64,000 nucleotides of DNA from Gelidibacter maritimus (GTDB taxonomy: Bacteria > Bacteroidota > Bacteroidia > Flavobacteriales > Flavobacteriaceae). Each line of letters opens with the position of its first letter. Position 1 is the first letter of the stretch. The notes below the pieces were generated by a model. The model was given only the letters and a program-made list of their open reading frames with translations. It searched no databases and was not told the DNA's origin. Below are positions 44,948 to 53,546 of the stretch, one piece after another. The DNA is taken from the NCBI RefSeq assembly GCF_014062315.1, contig NZ_JACGLT010000010.1:13781-77780 (forward strand), written 5' to 3'. The translations under genes were made by a program, and so were the position numbers.

Positions 44948-45910
44948 ATGAAAGTATTAGCAAACGACGGAGTTTCTCAAAGTGGAATTGACGCATTAAA
45001 TGCAGAAGGATTTGAAGTAATCACGACTACAGTGGCTCAAGAGCAATTGATAAATTATATTAATGACAAAGATATTGATGTGCTATTGGTCAGGAGTGCT
45101 ACTAAGGTTAGAAAGGATATTATTGATGCATGTCCAAATCTTAAGATCATTGGACGTGGTGGCGTAGGAATGGACAATATTGATGTTGATTATGCACGCA
45201 GTAAGAATTTACATGTTATCAACACGCCGGCTGCCTCTTCGCAATCAGTAGCTGAATTGGTGTTTGCCCATCTATTTGGTGGTGTCAGATTTTTACATGA
45301 TGCCAACAGAAATATGCCTTTAGATGGCGATTCGAAATTCAATGCGCTTAAAAAGAATTATGCCCAGGGCACAGAATTAAGAGGAAAAACTCTAGGAATT
45401 ATTGGTTTTGGACGTATTGGACGTGAAGTTGCCAAAATTGCTCTTGGTGTAGGCATGAAGGTCATTGCAAGTGATAAGTTTGTCGGAAAAGCAAATATCA
45501 AAGTCGAGTTTTACAACGGCCAGTTTATCAATGTTGAAATTGAGACCCAGCCAATGAAAGACATTCTTAAACATTCAGATTTTATTACATTACACGTTCC
45601 AGCACAAGATGAATACGTGATTGGAGAAAAGCAATTCTCCCAAATGAAAGATGGGATTGGCATAGTAAATGCTGCACGTGGAGGCGTTATTGATGAAGTT
45701 GCGCTTGTTAAAGCCATCGATAGCGGAAAAGTGGCCTTTGCAGGATTGGATACTTTTGAAAGTGAACCAACACCAGCAATTAAAGTGCTTATGAATGGGA
45801 AAATCTCATTAACTCCTCATATTGGTGCCGCTACAAACGAAGCTCAGGATAGAATTGGTACGGAGCTGGCATCACAAATTATAAGTATATTAAAGACTGA
45901 AAAAGTATAA
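44948..45910 (+). CDS. serA: D-3-phosphoglycerate dehydrogenase (short form)
   Basis: 320 residues. The D-2-hydroxyacid dehydrogenase fold has substrate-binding VRSATKV and GRGGVGMDNID, the Rossmann motif GFGRIGREVA (~152-161) and the catalytic region NAARGGVIDE, with His in LTPHIGAAT. It lacks the C-terminal ACT domain of the long SerA, so no serine allosteric control of that type is expected. It oxidises 3-phosphoglycerate for serine synthesis and is co-directional with serC. A good terminator follows at 45930. Confidence 0.93.
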   Translation: MKVLANDGVSQSGIDALNAEGFEVITTTVAQEQLINYINDKDIDVLLVRSATKVRKDIIDACPNLKIIGRGGVGMDNIDVDYARSKNLHVINTPAASSQSVAELVFAHLFGGVRFLHDANRNMPLDGDSKFNALKKNYAQGTELRGKTLGIIGFGRIGREVAKIALGVGMKVIASDKFVGKANIKVEFYNGQFINVEIETQPMKDILKHSDFITLHVPAQDEYVIGEKQFSQMKDGIGIVNAARGGVIDEVALVKAIDSGKVAFAGLDTFESEPTPAIKVLMNGKISLTPHIGAATNEAQDRIGTELASQIISILKTEKV

Positions 45911-45929
45911 GTTATTAACATGAATTAAT

Positions 45930-45966
45930 AAAAATGCTTGTCATACAGTGTATTGCAAGCATTTTT
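45930..45966 (+). terminator. Terminator after serA
   Basis: 11-bp stem AAAAATGCTTG/CAAGCATTTTT with a 15-nt loop, ending in a T-run, 20 nt past the serA stop. Confidence 0.85.
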
Positions 45967-46002
45967 TGTATTTTGACATCTTAAATATAAAATCAATTAA
46001 TT

Positions 46003-46644
46003 ATGTCTGGAATTTTAGATCTTTTAAACAGTGATCTTGGTAAATCAATCGTGAGTGGTGTTGCTGGTCAAACCAATCAACCTCAAAATAAAACAAATGA
46101 TGTGTTGACCCTGGCCATGCCTGTTTTAATGGCTGCAATGAAACGTAACGCCGCATCACCTGAAGGTGCTCAAGGATTATTAAGCGCAATAAACAACAAA
46201 CATGATGGAAGTATTTTAAACAATCTTAGTGGACTATTTGGCGGTGGTGTTGATGATAGCGTTATGTCAGATGGAAGTAAAATCATTGGACATGTGCTCG
46301 GCGATAAACAAAGCAATGTCGAAAAAGCAATAAGTGCCAAATCAGGAGTAGATACCGGGTCTGTTGCGCAAATATTAAAAGTAGCCGCTCCAATTTTAAT
46401 GGGCATGCTCGGCAACCAAGCCAAACAACAAAATGTTGATAGCCCAGGTGGACTTGAAGGTTTGTTGGGTGGGCTGCTTAAAGGCAACTCTCCTCAAAAC
46501 GAGCAAAGTTTTCTTGAATCTATCCTTGATGCCGATAAGGACGGAAGCATCATAGATGACGTTGCAGGAATGGTACTGGGAGGCAGCAAAAAGAAAGATG
46601 GACTTGGCGGAATGATTGGAGGTCTGTTTGGTGGAAAAAACTAA
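46003..46644 (+). CDS. DUF937 family protein
   Basis: 213 residues, rich in Gly, Ala and Asn. Two related halves with LTLAMPVLMAAMKRNA and LKVAAPILMGMLGNQA match the DUF937 pattern of predicted alpha-helical proteins. GLFGGG and GGMIGGLFGG glycine motifs end the halves, and a calcium-type loop DADKDGSIIDD lies near 177. There is no signal peptide or membrane segment. The function is unknown in the family. It is monocistronic, flanked by terminators at 45930 and 46669. Confidence 0.88.
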   Translation: MSGILDLLNSDLGKSIVSGVAGQTNQPQNKTNDVLTLAMPVLMAAMKRNAASPEGAQGLLSAINNKHDGSILNNLSGLFGGGVDDSVMSDGSKIIGHVLGDKQSNVEKAISAKSGVDTGSVAQILKVAAPILMGMLGNQAKQQNVDSPGGLEGLLGGLLKGNSPQNEQSFLESILDADKDGSIIDDVAGMVLGGSKKKDGLGGMIGGLFGGKN

Positions 46645-46668
46645 GCTTTAGATTAACATATATCATTT

Positions 46669-46697
46669 AAAAATCGTGCTTCTATAGCGCGATTTTT
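46669..46697 (+). terminator. Terminator after the DUF937 gene
   Basis: 11-bp stem AAAAATCGTGC/GCGCGATTTTT (one G-T pair) with a 7-nt loop, followed by a T-run, 25 nt past the stop codon. Confidence 0.85.
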
Positions 46698-46763
46698 TGT
46701 TAAAAGCATGTAATTATTGAATTGATGGGCATGATTTTTGTAACTTTTAATGAAAAAAAAGTT

Positions 46764-47195
46764 ATGAAAACACTTATCACACTTTTATTTTTGGGTTTAT
46801 TTATGGTATCGTGCCATAGCTCTAAACCATCCAACAGACTGACTTCAGCTGTGAACAATAAAGAACAGGACACGGTCAGGATTGCCAATGACTCTTTGGA
46901 ATATGAAATTCTAATTATTGAACCGGGATTCAACTCATGGTTAGCCTCTACCGCAAAACCTGAAGGGTTTTATTCTCAAGAGTATTTGGAAGCTCGGAAC
47001 AGACACTATGTTTTGGAATGGAATCAGCGTGTTTTACAGCCATTACGCTATAACAGCAATTTATATGAACTTCAAATTGACTACCAGCCCCATATAGATT
47101 ATGGTTATGAAGTCAATTACAAGCTGTACAACTACTTCATATACTTCCAGTTAACATACAATCAAAGATTAGGGCCGTTTACGCCTCGGATTTAA
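46764..47195 (+). CDS. Putative lipoprotein (DUF6146-like)
   Basis: 143 residues from ATG 46764. The longer frame upstream starts at TTG and has no secretory N-terminus, so it is rejected. The signal peptide ends with lipobox FMVSC (Cys17). The mature part contains LEYEILIIEPGFNSWL and YLEARNRHYVLEWNQRV, then aromatic-rich YQPHIDYGYEVNYKLYNYF, features I associate with the flavobacterial DUF6146 group. It probably sits at the outer membrane facing the periplasm. The function is unknown. It is followed by the DUF6787-like gene, which has its own promoter element. Confidence 0.8.
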   Translation: MKTLITLLFLGLFMVSCHSSKPSNRLTSAVNNKEQDTVRIANDSLEYEILIIEPGFNSWLASTAKPEGFYSQEYLEARNRHYVLEWNQRVLQPLRYNSNLYELQIDYQPHIDYGYEVNYKLYNYFIYFQLTYNQRLGPFTPRI

Positions 47196-47207
47196 AGGAA
47201 TTTGAAG

Positions 47208-47215
47208 TATCTTTG
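47208..47215 (+). promoter_or_regulatory. Putative -7 promoter element
   Basis: TATCTTTG matches TAnnTTTG, 17 nt before ATG 47233, consistent with a short leader for the 47233-50336 gene group. Confidence 0.45.
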
Positions 47216-47232
47216 CAGCGCAAAATGGTACA

Positions 47233-47730
47233 ATGGAAAATTTCAAGAAAAATTGGCAAATACAACAAAACTGGCAGCTTCTTTTTCCAGTTTTGGGCAT
47301 TCTCATTTTAGGGTATTGTTCTTATAGATTAGCTGATGTAATTGTAGGAAACATTAATTTATTTTTGGTACTGATAGCATCGGTTGTCATTTTCTCCTTG
47401 CTCTTAAAATTGACCTTGTTCTTATTTAAAAAGCTTGAAAAAAAATGGATTTTAGACTATCGATGGGAAATGATCCGGGTGTTTATCGTTTTTTCAGTTA
47501 CCGGTTCTTCTTCGATGTTTATAGGAAAACCAATTATGGCGCTAATTGGCATTACAAAAGATAATTTAAACACCACAGTTTACTGGATTCTATACATTAC
47601 GGTAGGACTTATCTTTTACCAGTTTATGCTCGTTTTTTTTGGATGGCTGTTTGGTCAGTTCAAATTTTTCTGGGAGTTTGAAAAGAAAATGTTGAGTAGA
47701 ATTGGGTTCAAGAAATTTTTAAATCAATGA
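47233..47730 (+). CDS. DUF6787-like membrane protein
   Basis: 165 residues with four hydrophobic segments (~17-36, 42-65, 83-100, 118-142). The segment WEMIRVFIVFSVTGSSSMFIGKPIM and the C-terminal QFKFFWEFEKKMLSRIGF match the pattern of the small DUF6787 membrane family of Flavobacteriia. There are no enzyme motifs. It overlaps the next gene by 4 nt (ATGA) and so is translationally coupled to the small His-containing protein and probably to the TonB-dependent receptor downstream. Confidence 0.75.
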   Translation: MENFKKNWQIQQNWQLLFPVLGILILGYCSYRLADVIVGNINLFLVLIASVVIFSLLLKLTLFLFKKLEKKWILDYRWEMIRVFIVFSVTGSSSMFIGKPIMALIGITKDNLNTTVYWILYITVGLIFYQFMLVFFGWLFGQFKFFWEFEKKMLSRIGFKKFLNQ

Positions 47731-48065
47731 ACTTTTTAAGACAACATATCATATTTAAAGCTTTGACACTTCTTTTAGTGTTGACTTTTTTGTTGCCTTC
47801 TGCCGTAAAAGTCATGCATGTTTTTGAAAACCATAAGCATGAAGTGTGTTATGGTGAAGTGGATGCGCATTTCCACACCTTAGATATTGATTGTGAGTTT
47901 TATAAGTTCAAACTCAATATTCCCTTTACTATTCCTCAAAATCTTGCTACTTTAATTGTCTATCCTGAAATCCATATTTTCAACACTAAAGAATATGACT
48001 TTCTCAGCGATTACCAAAAGCTTCATTTTTCCCGTCGAGGTCCTCCAGTGATTAATTTAATCTAA
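47727..48065 (+). CDS. Small exported His/Cys-containing protein upstream of TonB receptor
   Basis: 112 residues. The N-terminal hydrophobic segment (~9-28) is a signal peptide or anchor. The mature region begins FENHKHEVC, then DAHFHTLDIDC, that is, several His and two Cys within ~30 residues, a plausible metal site. The rest is beta-rich without a family I can name. Proteins of this shape often precede metal-related TonB receptors in flavobacteria. It overlaps the gene before it by 4 nt and lies 54 bp before the receptor gene. Proposed role: periplasmic metal-handling accessory (inference). Confidence 0.72.
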   Translation: MNFLRQHIIFKALTLLLVLTFLLPSAVKVMHVFENHKHEVCYGEVDAHFHTLDIDCEFYKFKLNIPFTIPQNLATLIVYPEIHIFNTKEYDFLSDYQKLHFSRRGPPVINLI

Positions 48066-48119
48066 TTATTCTGAAATTACTTCAGATTATATGTTTATTA
48101 AATTAATCAAAACACTTCT

Positions 48120-50336
48120 ATGAAATATATCTTAAATGTATTGCTTTTATTGGCAATACCATCTATTTACGCACAAAATACATTAAAAGGTAGTGTGGTT
48201 GACAAAAACACTGCTGAGCCTATTATTTTTGCAAATATTTATATCCCACAGCTCGAGAAGGGAGCCACAACTGATTTTGATGGTAATTTTACACTGTCTA
48301 ATATTCCAAATGGCACGTTTCCCATCGTCGTTTCATTTATGGGTTATGAAACACTCTCACAAAACATAACCTTTCCTTCAACAGAGGTTTTTAATTTCAC
48401 CATGATTCCATCCGCAATTGAAATGGAAGAAATTATCATATCCACACCGTTTCATAAATTACAAAGTGAAAATGTGATGAAGGTAGAACGCAAAACTATT
48501 GCTACTTTAAAAACAAAAGGTGCGGTCACTTTAGCCGACGGCATCACAACCATTGCCGGCGTAGAGAGTATTACAACAGGCGTCAGTATTGGAAAGCCTG
48601 TCATCAGAGGGCTGAGTTCCAATCGGGTTTTAGTGTACACTCAAGGCGTGAGATTAGAAAATCAACAATTTGGAGATGAACATGGCTTGGGGTTAAGTGA
48701 TGCTGGAATTGAAAGCGTGGAGGTTATAAAAGGTCCCGCTTCCCTACTCTACGGAAGTGATGCGCTGGGTGGTGTGCTTTATTTAAATCCCGAAAGATTC
48801 GCTCAAATCAATACTAATAAAGCAGATGCCAGTTATAACTATTTCAGTAGCACCAAAGGCTTTAATACAGACGCAGGCTACAAGGCTTCTGGTAATAATT
48901 TTAAGTTTTTATTCAGAGGAAGTCTTGCTGAACATGCTGATTACAATACTGCGGATTATAGAGTGACCAACAGCCGATTTAGAGAACAGGATTTTAAGGC
49001 TGGTTTTGGGTATCAAAAATCGGGTTTTAAGACTGAGCTTCGTTATAATATCAATAATTCAAAACTAGGCATCCCAGGAGAACTTGGAGAGCAAACCACA
49101 AACAAAACACCATTATTGCCTTTTCAAGAAGTGACCAATCATGTGCTAAGTTCTAAATCGACTGTGTTTTTCAAAAACTCGAGTTTAGATATCAGCTTAG
49201 GCTTACTTTATAATGATAGAAAGGAATTTGAAGACCATCATCATCATGATCATGGGCATGCCGAGTCTAATCATGAAGAACATGAAGATTTTGAAGCGGC
49301 ACTTCAAATGAAATTGAAGACCTTTAATTATGATGTGAAATACAACTTGCCAACATTAGGTAAATTTGAGACCATAGTAGGCGTTCAGGGTATGAGCCAG
49401 GGCAATACAAATTATGGCCATGAGCAATTAATCCCAGATGCCACTACCAACGATATTGGTGTACTTGCCACGTCACATATCCACTTTAATAGTTCTGATA
49501 TTCAAATTGGTGCGCGTTTTGATCACCGTTCAATCGATGTGGCTTCTGGTTTAAATAAAGAATTTTCGAGCTTTAATGGTGCTCTTGGATACAAAACAAA
49601 AATTTTTGAAAAAATTACTTCAAGAATTAATTTCGCCTCGGGTTATCGCGCTCCTAATTTGGCCGAACTCACTTCTGATGGTACGCATGAAGGCACCAAC
49701 CGCTATGAAATTGGAAATGAAAACCTTAAAAATGAACAAAATTTTCAAGCAGATTTAGCTTTAGAATATAAAAGTGAGCATATTGAGGTTTTTGCCAATG
49801 CTTTCTATAACAAGGTGAACAATTATATTTTCATTTCCCCTAACGGAGATTATATTGATAACACTCCTGTTTACAATTATTTACAGGAAGATGCCAATTT
49901 GTACGGTGGTGAAATCGGCTTGCACCTTCACCCACATCCATTAGATTGGCTGCACCTTGAGAGTAGCTTTGAAACAGTTACGGGAAAACAGAAGAATAAT
50001 AACTATTTGCCACTAATTCCTGCCAACTCCTTATCTAATACGCTTAGAGTGGAATTCGACACAAAGTCTGTTCAAAAACTATATGCATTTGTTAGAATGA
50101 ATACCTATTTCAAACAAAATAATGTCAGTGGTTTTGAAACAGCCTCAGATGGATATAACCTCTTGGGTGCCGGTTTTGGTGGCACTGTCAAAATCCTTGA
50201 AAACAATCTTGACATCAGGATATCAGGCAGCAATCTGACTGATAAAACCTATATCAATCATTTATCGCGCTTAAAATCAGATGGCATTTATAATATTGGA
50301 CGAAATATTAATGTGGGATTGACTTACACATTATAA
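48120..50336 (+). CDS. TonB-dependent outer-membrane receptor with His-rich loop
   Basis: 738 residues. The signal peptide ends near IYAQNT, followed by a carboxypeptidase-regulatory-like domain (~20-105: GSVVDKNTAEPIIFANIYIP). The plug domain (~120-225) has GVSIGKPVIRGLSSNRVLVY and EVIKGPASLLYGSDALGG. A 22-strand-type barrel ends with NLTDKTYINHLSRLK and a terminal aromatic-rich strand. An extracellular loop near 372-395 has about ten His with Asp/Glu, as in zinc receptors of the ZnuD type. It probably takes up zinc or another transition metal with TonB-ExbBD energy. A bidirectional terminator follows. Confidence 0.93.
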   Translation: MKYILNVLLLLAIPSIYAQNTLKGSVVDKNTAEPIIFANIYIPQLEKGATTDFDGNFTLSNIPNGTFPIVVSFMGYETLSQNITFPSTEVFNFTMIPSAIEMEEIIISTPFHKLQSENVMKVERKTIATLKTKGAVTLADGITTIAGVESITTGVSIGKPVIRGLSSNRVLVYTQGVRLENQQFGDEHGLGLSDAGIESVEVIKGPASLLYGSDALGGVLYLNPERFAQINTNKADASYNYFSSTKGFNTDAGYKASGNNFKFLFRGSLAEHADYNTADYRVTNSRFREQDFKAGFGYQKSGFKTELRYNINNSKLGIPGELGEQTTNKTPLLPFQEVTNHVLSSKSTVFFKNSSLDISLGLLYNDRKEFEDHHHHDHGHAESNHEEHEDFEAALQMKLKTFNYDVKYNLPTLGKFETIVGVQGMSQGNTNYGHEQLIPDATTNDIGVLATSHIHFNSSDIQIGARFDHRSIDVASGLNKEFSSFNGALGYKTKIFEKITSRINFASGYRAPNLAELTSDGTHEGTNRYEIGNENLKNEQNFQADLALEYKSEHIEVFANAFYNKVNNYIFISPNGDYIDNTPVYNYLQEDANLYGGEIGLHLHPHPLDWLHLESSFETVTGKQKNNNYLPLIPANSLSNTLRVEFDTKSVQKLYAFVRMNTYFKQNNVSGFETASDGYNLLGAGFGGTVKILENNLDIRISGSNLTDKTYINHLSRLKSDGIYNIGRNINVGLTYTL

Positions 50337-50379
50337 AACAAAAAAAGCTTGGGACATAAATGTTCTCTAGCGTAAAAAA

Positions 50380-50410
50380 AAACTCCCTTTCAAAGACTGA
50401 AAGGGGGTTT
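50380..50410. terminator. Bidirectional terminator
   Basis: Hairpin with core CCCTTTCA/TGAAAGGG (50385-50392 and 50398-50405), extended by a wobble and A-T pairs, flanked by A- and T-runs. It lies between the receptor gene and the convergent gene ending at 50413. Confidence 0.88.
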
Positions 50411-50412
50411 TA

Positions 50413-50685
50413 TTATTTTACCTCTATAACTTCTGGCTTTTTGCTGAATACATAAGTAAAAAACCACATAATAGTGAAAGAAGGAATGATGTCAAAACCT
50501 GGTAAAATTTCTTCAATAAATGAGAATACACCAGCTACTTTACCCTTTTTTCCAGCATACATTTTTGTCATGAGCAGTGCTGAAATTGGTGCCCAAATAA
50601 TATCGATAAAGGTTATCATTCCGATGAGATCCAAAACGATACCCAAAACGAGTTTTTTGTTTTTGCTTAAATTGTTTAATGTCAT
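50413..50685 (-). CDS. Small conserved membrane protein
   Basis: 90 residues with two to three hydrophobic segments (~11-32, ~45-60 weak, ~66-82). LGIVLDLIGMITFIDIIWAPISALLM followed by KGKVAGVFSFIEEILPGFDIIPSFTIMWFF resembles a small family found in many Bacteroidota, sometimes near folE. No catalytic residues are seen. It is co-directional with folE, 52 bp downstream of it, and ends at a shared terminator. Function unknown. Confidence 0.75.
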   Translation of the reverse strand: MTLNNLSKNKKLVLGIVLDLIGMITFIDIIWAPISALLMTKMYAGKKGKVAGVFSFIEEILPGFDIIPSFTIMWFFTYVFSKKPEVIEVK

Positions 50686-50737
50686 TGTATAAATATTAAT
50701 TCAAATTATTTATAACAAGAAATATACCAAAAAACTC

Positions 50738-51334
50738 CTATGAGAATTTATTACCAATCAGTTTCAAAAACTCGTTGCGCGTTTCAATTTTCTCAAATTG
50801 CCCTCTAAATCCCGAAGTGGTTGTCACCGAATTTTGTTTTTGTACCCCGCGCATCATCATACACATGTGAGAAGCTTCAATAACAACGGCAACACCTTGA
50901 GGCTTTAGTGTTGTGTTGATACATTCTAAAATTTGTTCAGTCAAACGTTCCTGTACTTGCAAACGTCTTGCAAAAACATCTACAATTCTTGGCAATTTGC
51001 TCAATCCAACAATTTGACCATTTGGGATGTACGCAATGTGCGCCTTTCCGAAAAAAGGTAAAATATGATGTTCACAAAGCGAATACACTTCAATGTCCTT
51101 AACAATAACCATTTCATTGTATGACTCTTTAAACATAGCGCTTTTTAAAATCTCAGCAGCATCTTGACTATAGCCTTGGGTCAAAAACTGCATGGCTTTA
51201 GACGCACGTTCAGGCGTTTTCAATAACCCTTCTCTATTGACATCCTCGCCAAGATCTTCAATAATTTGCTTATATCGTTCTTTAATGTCCTCAGTGACTT
51301 TGAGGTTATATTCTTCAAAATGTTGATATGCCAT
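50738..51334 (-). CDS. folE: GTP cyclohydrolase I
   Basis: 198 residues. The zinc ligands Cys87 and His90 are in [12 protein letters not shown] and Cys158 is in [12 protein letters not shown]. The GTP-site motif [24 protein letters not shown] lies between. [16 protein letters not shown] near 40-55 is the usual N-terminal element. It converts GTP to dihydroneopterin triphosphate, the first step of folate/pterin synthesis. It is the first gene of a two-gene minus-strand unit, with a TACTTTTA element (one mismatch to TAnnTTTG) near 51360. Confidence 0.96.
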   Translation of the reverse strand: MAYQHFEEYNLKVTEDIKERYKQIIEDLGEDVNREGLLKTPERASKAMQFLTQGYSQDAAEILKSAMFKESYNEMVIVKDIEVYSLCEHHILPFFGKAHIAYIPNGQIVGLSKLPRIVDVFARRLQVQERLTEQILECINTTLKPQGVAVVIEASHMCMMMRGVQKQNSVTTTSGFRGQFEKIETRNEFLKLIGNKFS

Positions 51335-51555
51335 CGTTTGTTATTTATCTAATGTTAAAAGTACAGGTTTTAAGTGAAATTCAGAATCTTTAAAACGCCT
51401 TATTTAGATATGGTCTTTATGGAACTTCTAATTAATTTTCGCTATTATTTGAACTATTGACTTAGAGTCTGCTCCCCGAATTCCGTTTCAGAATAATACC
51501 TACCATAATTGTACAAAAGCAAACAATATACTAACTTGCTTGCAATTATTTGTCT

Positions 51556-52215
51556 ATGATAAAAGCAACCAATATACATAAATATTACGATGACCTACAC
51601 GTTCTTAAAGGTGTAGATCTCAACATTCAAAAAGGTGAAATTGTATCAATTGTAGGTGCATCTGGTGCGGGGAAAACTACTTTGCTACATATTTTAGGCA
51701 CTTTGGACAGGGCATCTGCCAAAGCTCAAAGTAGCCTGCAAATTAATAGTGTAGATATTATCAGCTTAACCGATAAACACCTCGCCAAGTTTAGAAATGA
51801 ACATATTGGGTTTATCTTCCAATTTCATCAACTGCTACCCGAGTTTACGGCAATAGAAAATGTGTGCTTACCTGCATTTATAAAGAAAACTTCTAAAGAT
51901 GAAGCCGAAAATCGCGCCAAAGAATTATTGGATTTCCTAGGGTTAAGCCATAGATATCATCATAAACCTGGCGAATTGTCCGGTGGCGAACAGCAACGCG
52001 TGGCAGTAGCTCGAGCATTGATCAATAACCCAGAACTAATTTTTGCCGATGAGCCTTCGGGCAATTTAGATAGTGAAAGCGCAGAAAATCTGCATAATCT
52101 CTTTTTTAAATTACGCGACGAGTTTGGCCAAACCTTCGTTATAGTAACCCACAACGAAGAGTTGGCAGATATGGCAGATAGAAAATTAGTGATGGTCGAT
52201 GGTAAAATCGTATAA
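51556..52215 (+). CDS. ABC transporter ATP-binding protein (LolD/MacB-like)
   Basis: 219 residues from ATG 51556; a TTG two codons earlier is unlikely. It has Walker [10 protein letters not shown] (~36-44), the Q-loop in [14 protein letters not shown], signature [15 protein letters not shown], Walker [15 protein letters not shown] and the H-loop His in [10 protein letters not shown]. The length and [18 protein letters not shown] features are those of LolD, the ATPase of LolCDE lipoprotein release, but no LolC/E permease gene is adjacent, so the partner is encoded elsewhere. It ends 5 bp before a convergent pair of short genes. Confidence 0.92.
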   Translation: MIKATNIHKYYDDLHVLKGVDLNIQKGEIVSIVGASGAGKTTLLHILGTLDRASAKAQSSLQINSVDIISLTDKHLAKFRNEHIGFIFQFHQLLPEFTAIENVCLPAFIKKTSKDEAENRAKELLDFLGLSHRYHHKPGELSGGEQQRVAVARALINNPELIFADEPSGNLDSESAENLHNLFFKLRDEFGQTFVIVTHNEELADMADRKLVMVDGKIV

Positions 52216-52220
52216 TTAAT

Positions 52221-52394
52221 TTACTTTATATCAGGTATAACATCAACAACACTATCAATTAACTTACTGATGGCACCGCCAATATTATGGCCACTTTTAT
52301 AAAGTGGTATGTGTCCCAAAACATTGTCAAAATTAGTTATTGAGTTACTTACAACATTTAATGTTGAATCTACGATGTCATTATTATCTTCCAT
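52221..52394 (-). CDS. 57-residue hypothetical protein (second of an overlapping pair)
   Basis: ATG 52394 to TAA 52221. The sequence is acidic at the start (MEDNNDIVDSTLNVVSNSI), then has GHIPLYKSGHNIGGAISKL and ends DSVVDVIPDIK. It has amphipathic-helix character and no membrane segment. Its first 11 bases overlap the end of the upstream 46-residue gene in a different frame, typical of translational coupling. No family is recognised. It ends 5 bp from the convergent LolD-like gene. Confidence 0.55.
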   Translation of the reverse strand: MEDNNDIVDSTLNVVSNSITNFDNVLGHIPLYKSGHNIGGAISKLIDSVVDVIPDIK

Positions 52395-52524
52395 TATTTA
52401 AGTTTTTACGGTTATCTTGAAATTGTTTTAAATCAGTGATGGCATCCTTGCCAAGTTTGGTTCCGATGCCAATGACAAAAAGTGCAATTGCAGATTTTAG
52501 ACCAAATTTTATAATCGATTTCAT
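52384..52524 (-). CDS. 46-residue hypothetical protein with one membrane helix (first of pair)
   Basis: ATG 52524 to TAA 52384. N-terminus MKSIIKFGLKSAIALFVIGI is a membrane helix or uncleaved signal, followed by a glycine turn (GTKLGKDAI) and a polar basic tail (LKQFQDNRKNLNNGR). It overlaps the 57-residue gene by 11 nt. The two small proteins may act together at the membrane, one anchored and one amphipathic. No homologue is known to me. Confidence 0.55.
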   Translation of the reverse strand: MKSIIKFGLKSAIALFVIGIGTKLGKDAITDLKQFQDNRKNLNNGR

Positions 52525-52727
52525 TTGTTTTTGTTTTTTAATCAGATAGCCTAATTTAATTAATTAAAATGATTCCCAAAAATGAAATCGGATTTGCGTT
52601 TAAAATTAATCGGATAGCGTTAAATTGAAAAATGCTCGGAGATAAAATCGAATTTTGGCTACTAATGGAATGTGGCAAGGAAATTGCAGCTTAATCCGTT
52701 TATTAAGTCATAATATAGTCCACAGCA

Positions 52728-53501
52728 TTGAAAAAAGAAGAACTGAAAGAATTTTTAGACGCCAAAGTCATTAAATATAACCATCCGCGATTTATAGAAA
52801 GTGATCCTATCCAGATTCCCCATCAGTTTTCAAAAAAGGAAGACATTGAAATTGCAGGATTTTTAACTGCCACAATATCTTGGGGAAACCGGAAAAGCAT
52901 CATTAACAACGCAAATAAAATGATGGCCTTATTGGACCAATCGCCCTTCGATTTTATAAAAAACCATCAACCATCCGATCTACAAAAATTAAGACCTTTC
53001 GTCCACCGAACCTTTAATGAAGATGACTTTATTCAGTTTGTTAAAAGCTTAAACCATATTTATGAAAATCACGATGGACTAGAAGCTGTTTTTTATAAAT
53101 ATTCAGAAAAAATTTCAATGCAATATGCAATTCATCAATTTAAAAAGCATTTCTTTGAAGCCGAACATTTACCAAGAAGCACGAAACATGTCAGTGATCC
53201 TTTAAAAAATTCAGCAGCCAAGCGCATCAATATGTATTTAAGATGGATGGTTAGAGACGACAATAACGGTGTTGACTTTGGGATTTGGAAGAGTCTCACT
53301 CCCGCCCAGCTCTCGTGTCCGCTAGACGTACATTCTGGCAACGTAGCACGATCTTTAGGTCTGTTGAAAAGAAAACAAAATGATGCAAAAGCTTTAAATG
53401 AATTGGACACTGCATTAAGAACAATGGATAAAGACGACCCTGTTAAATACGACTTTGCCCTTTTTGGCCTAGGTGTATTTGAAGGGTTTACAAAAATTTA
53501 G
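52728..53501 (+). CDS. TIGR02757 family protein, TTG start
   Basis: 257 residues. The N-terminus KKEELKEFLDAKVIKYNHPRF and the central TATISWGNRKSIINNANKMM are those of the TIGR02757 family. It continues with NSAAKRINMYLRWMVRDDN and LDVHSGNVARSLGLL, a helix-rich region reminiscent of the HhH-GPD DNA-glycosylase fold, and ends KYDFALFGLGVFEGF. The only initiator that keeps the conserved N-terminus is TTG at 52728; the next ATG is 64 codons in. It is cytosolic and a nucleic-acid role is plausible but unproven. It is 45 bp upstream of the histidine kinase gene. Confidence 0.88.
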   Translation: MKKEELKEFLDAKVIKYNHPRFIESDPIQIPHQFSKKEDIEIAGFLTATISWGNRKSIINNANKMMALLDQSPFDFIKNHQPSDLQKLRPFVHRTFNEDDFIQFVKSLNHIYENHDGLEAVFYKYSEKISMQYAIHQFKKHFFEAEHLPRSTKHVSDPLKNSAAKRINMYLRWMVRDDNNGVDFGIWKSLTPAQLSCPLDVHSGNVARSLGLLKRKQNDAKALNELDTALRTMDKDDPVKYDFALFGLGVFEGFTKI

Positions 53502-53546
53502 CTACTTACCTACTCCTATATACCAATACTATCAAAAAATTATCAC

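Noticed and set aside
46722-46763. TTG-initiated extension of the DUF6146-like lipoprotein
   Set aside because: It would bury the signal peptide; ATG 46764 starts a normal lipoprotein signal.
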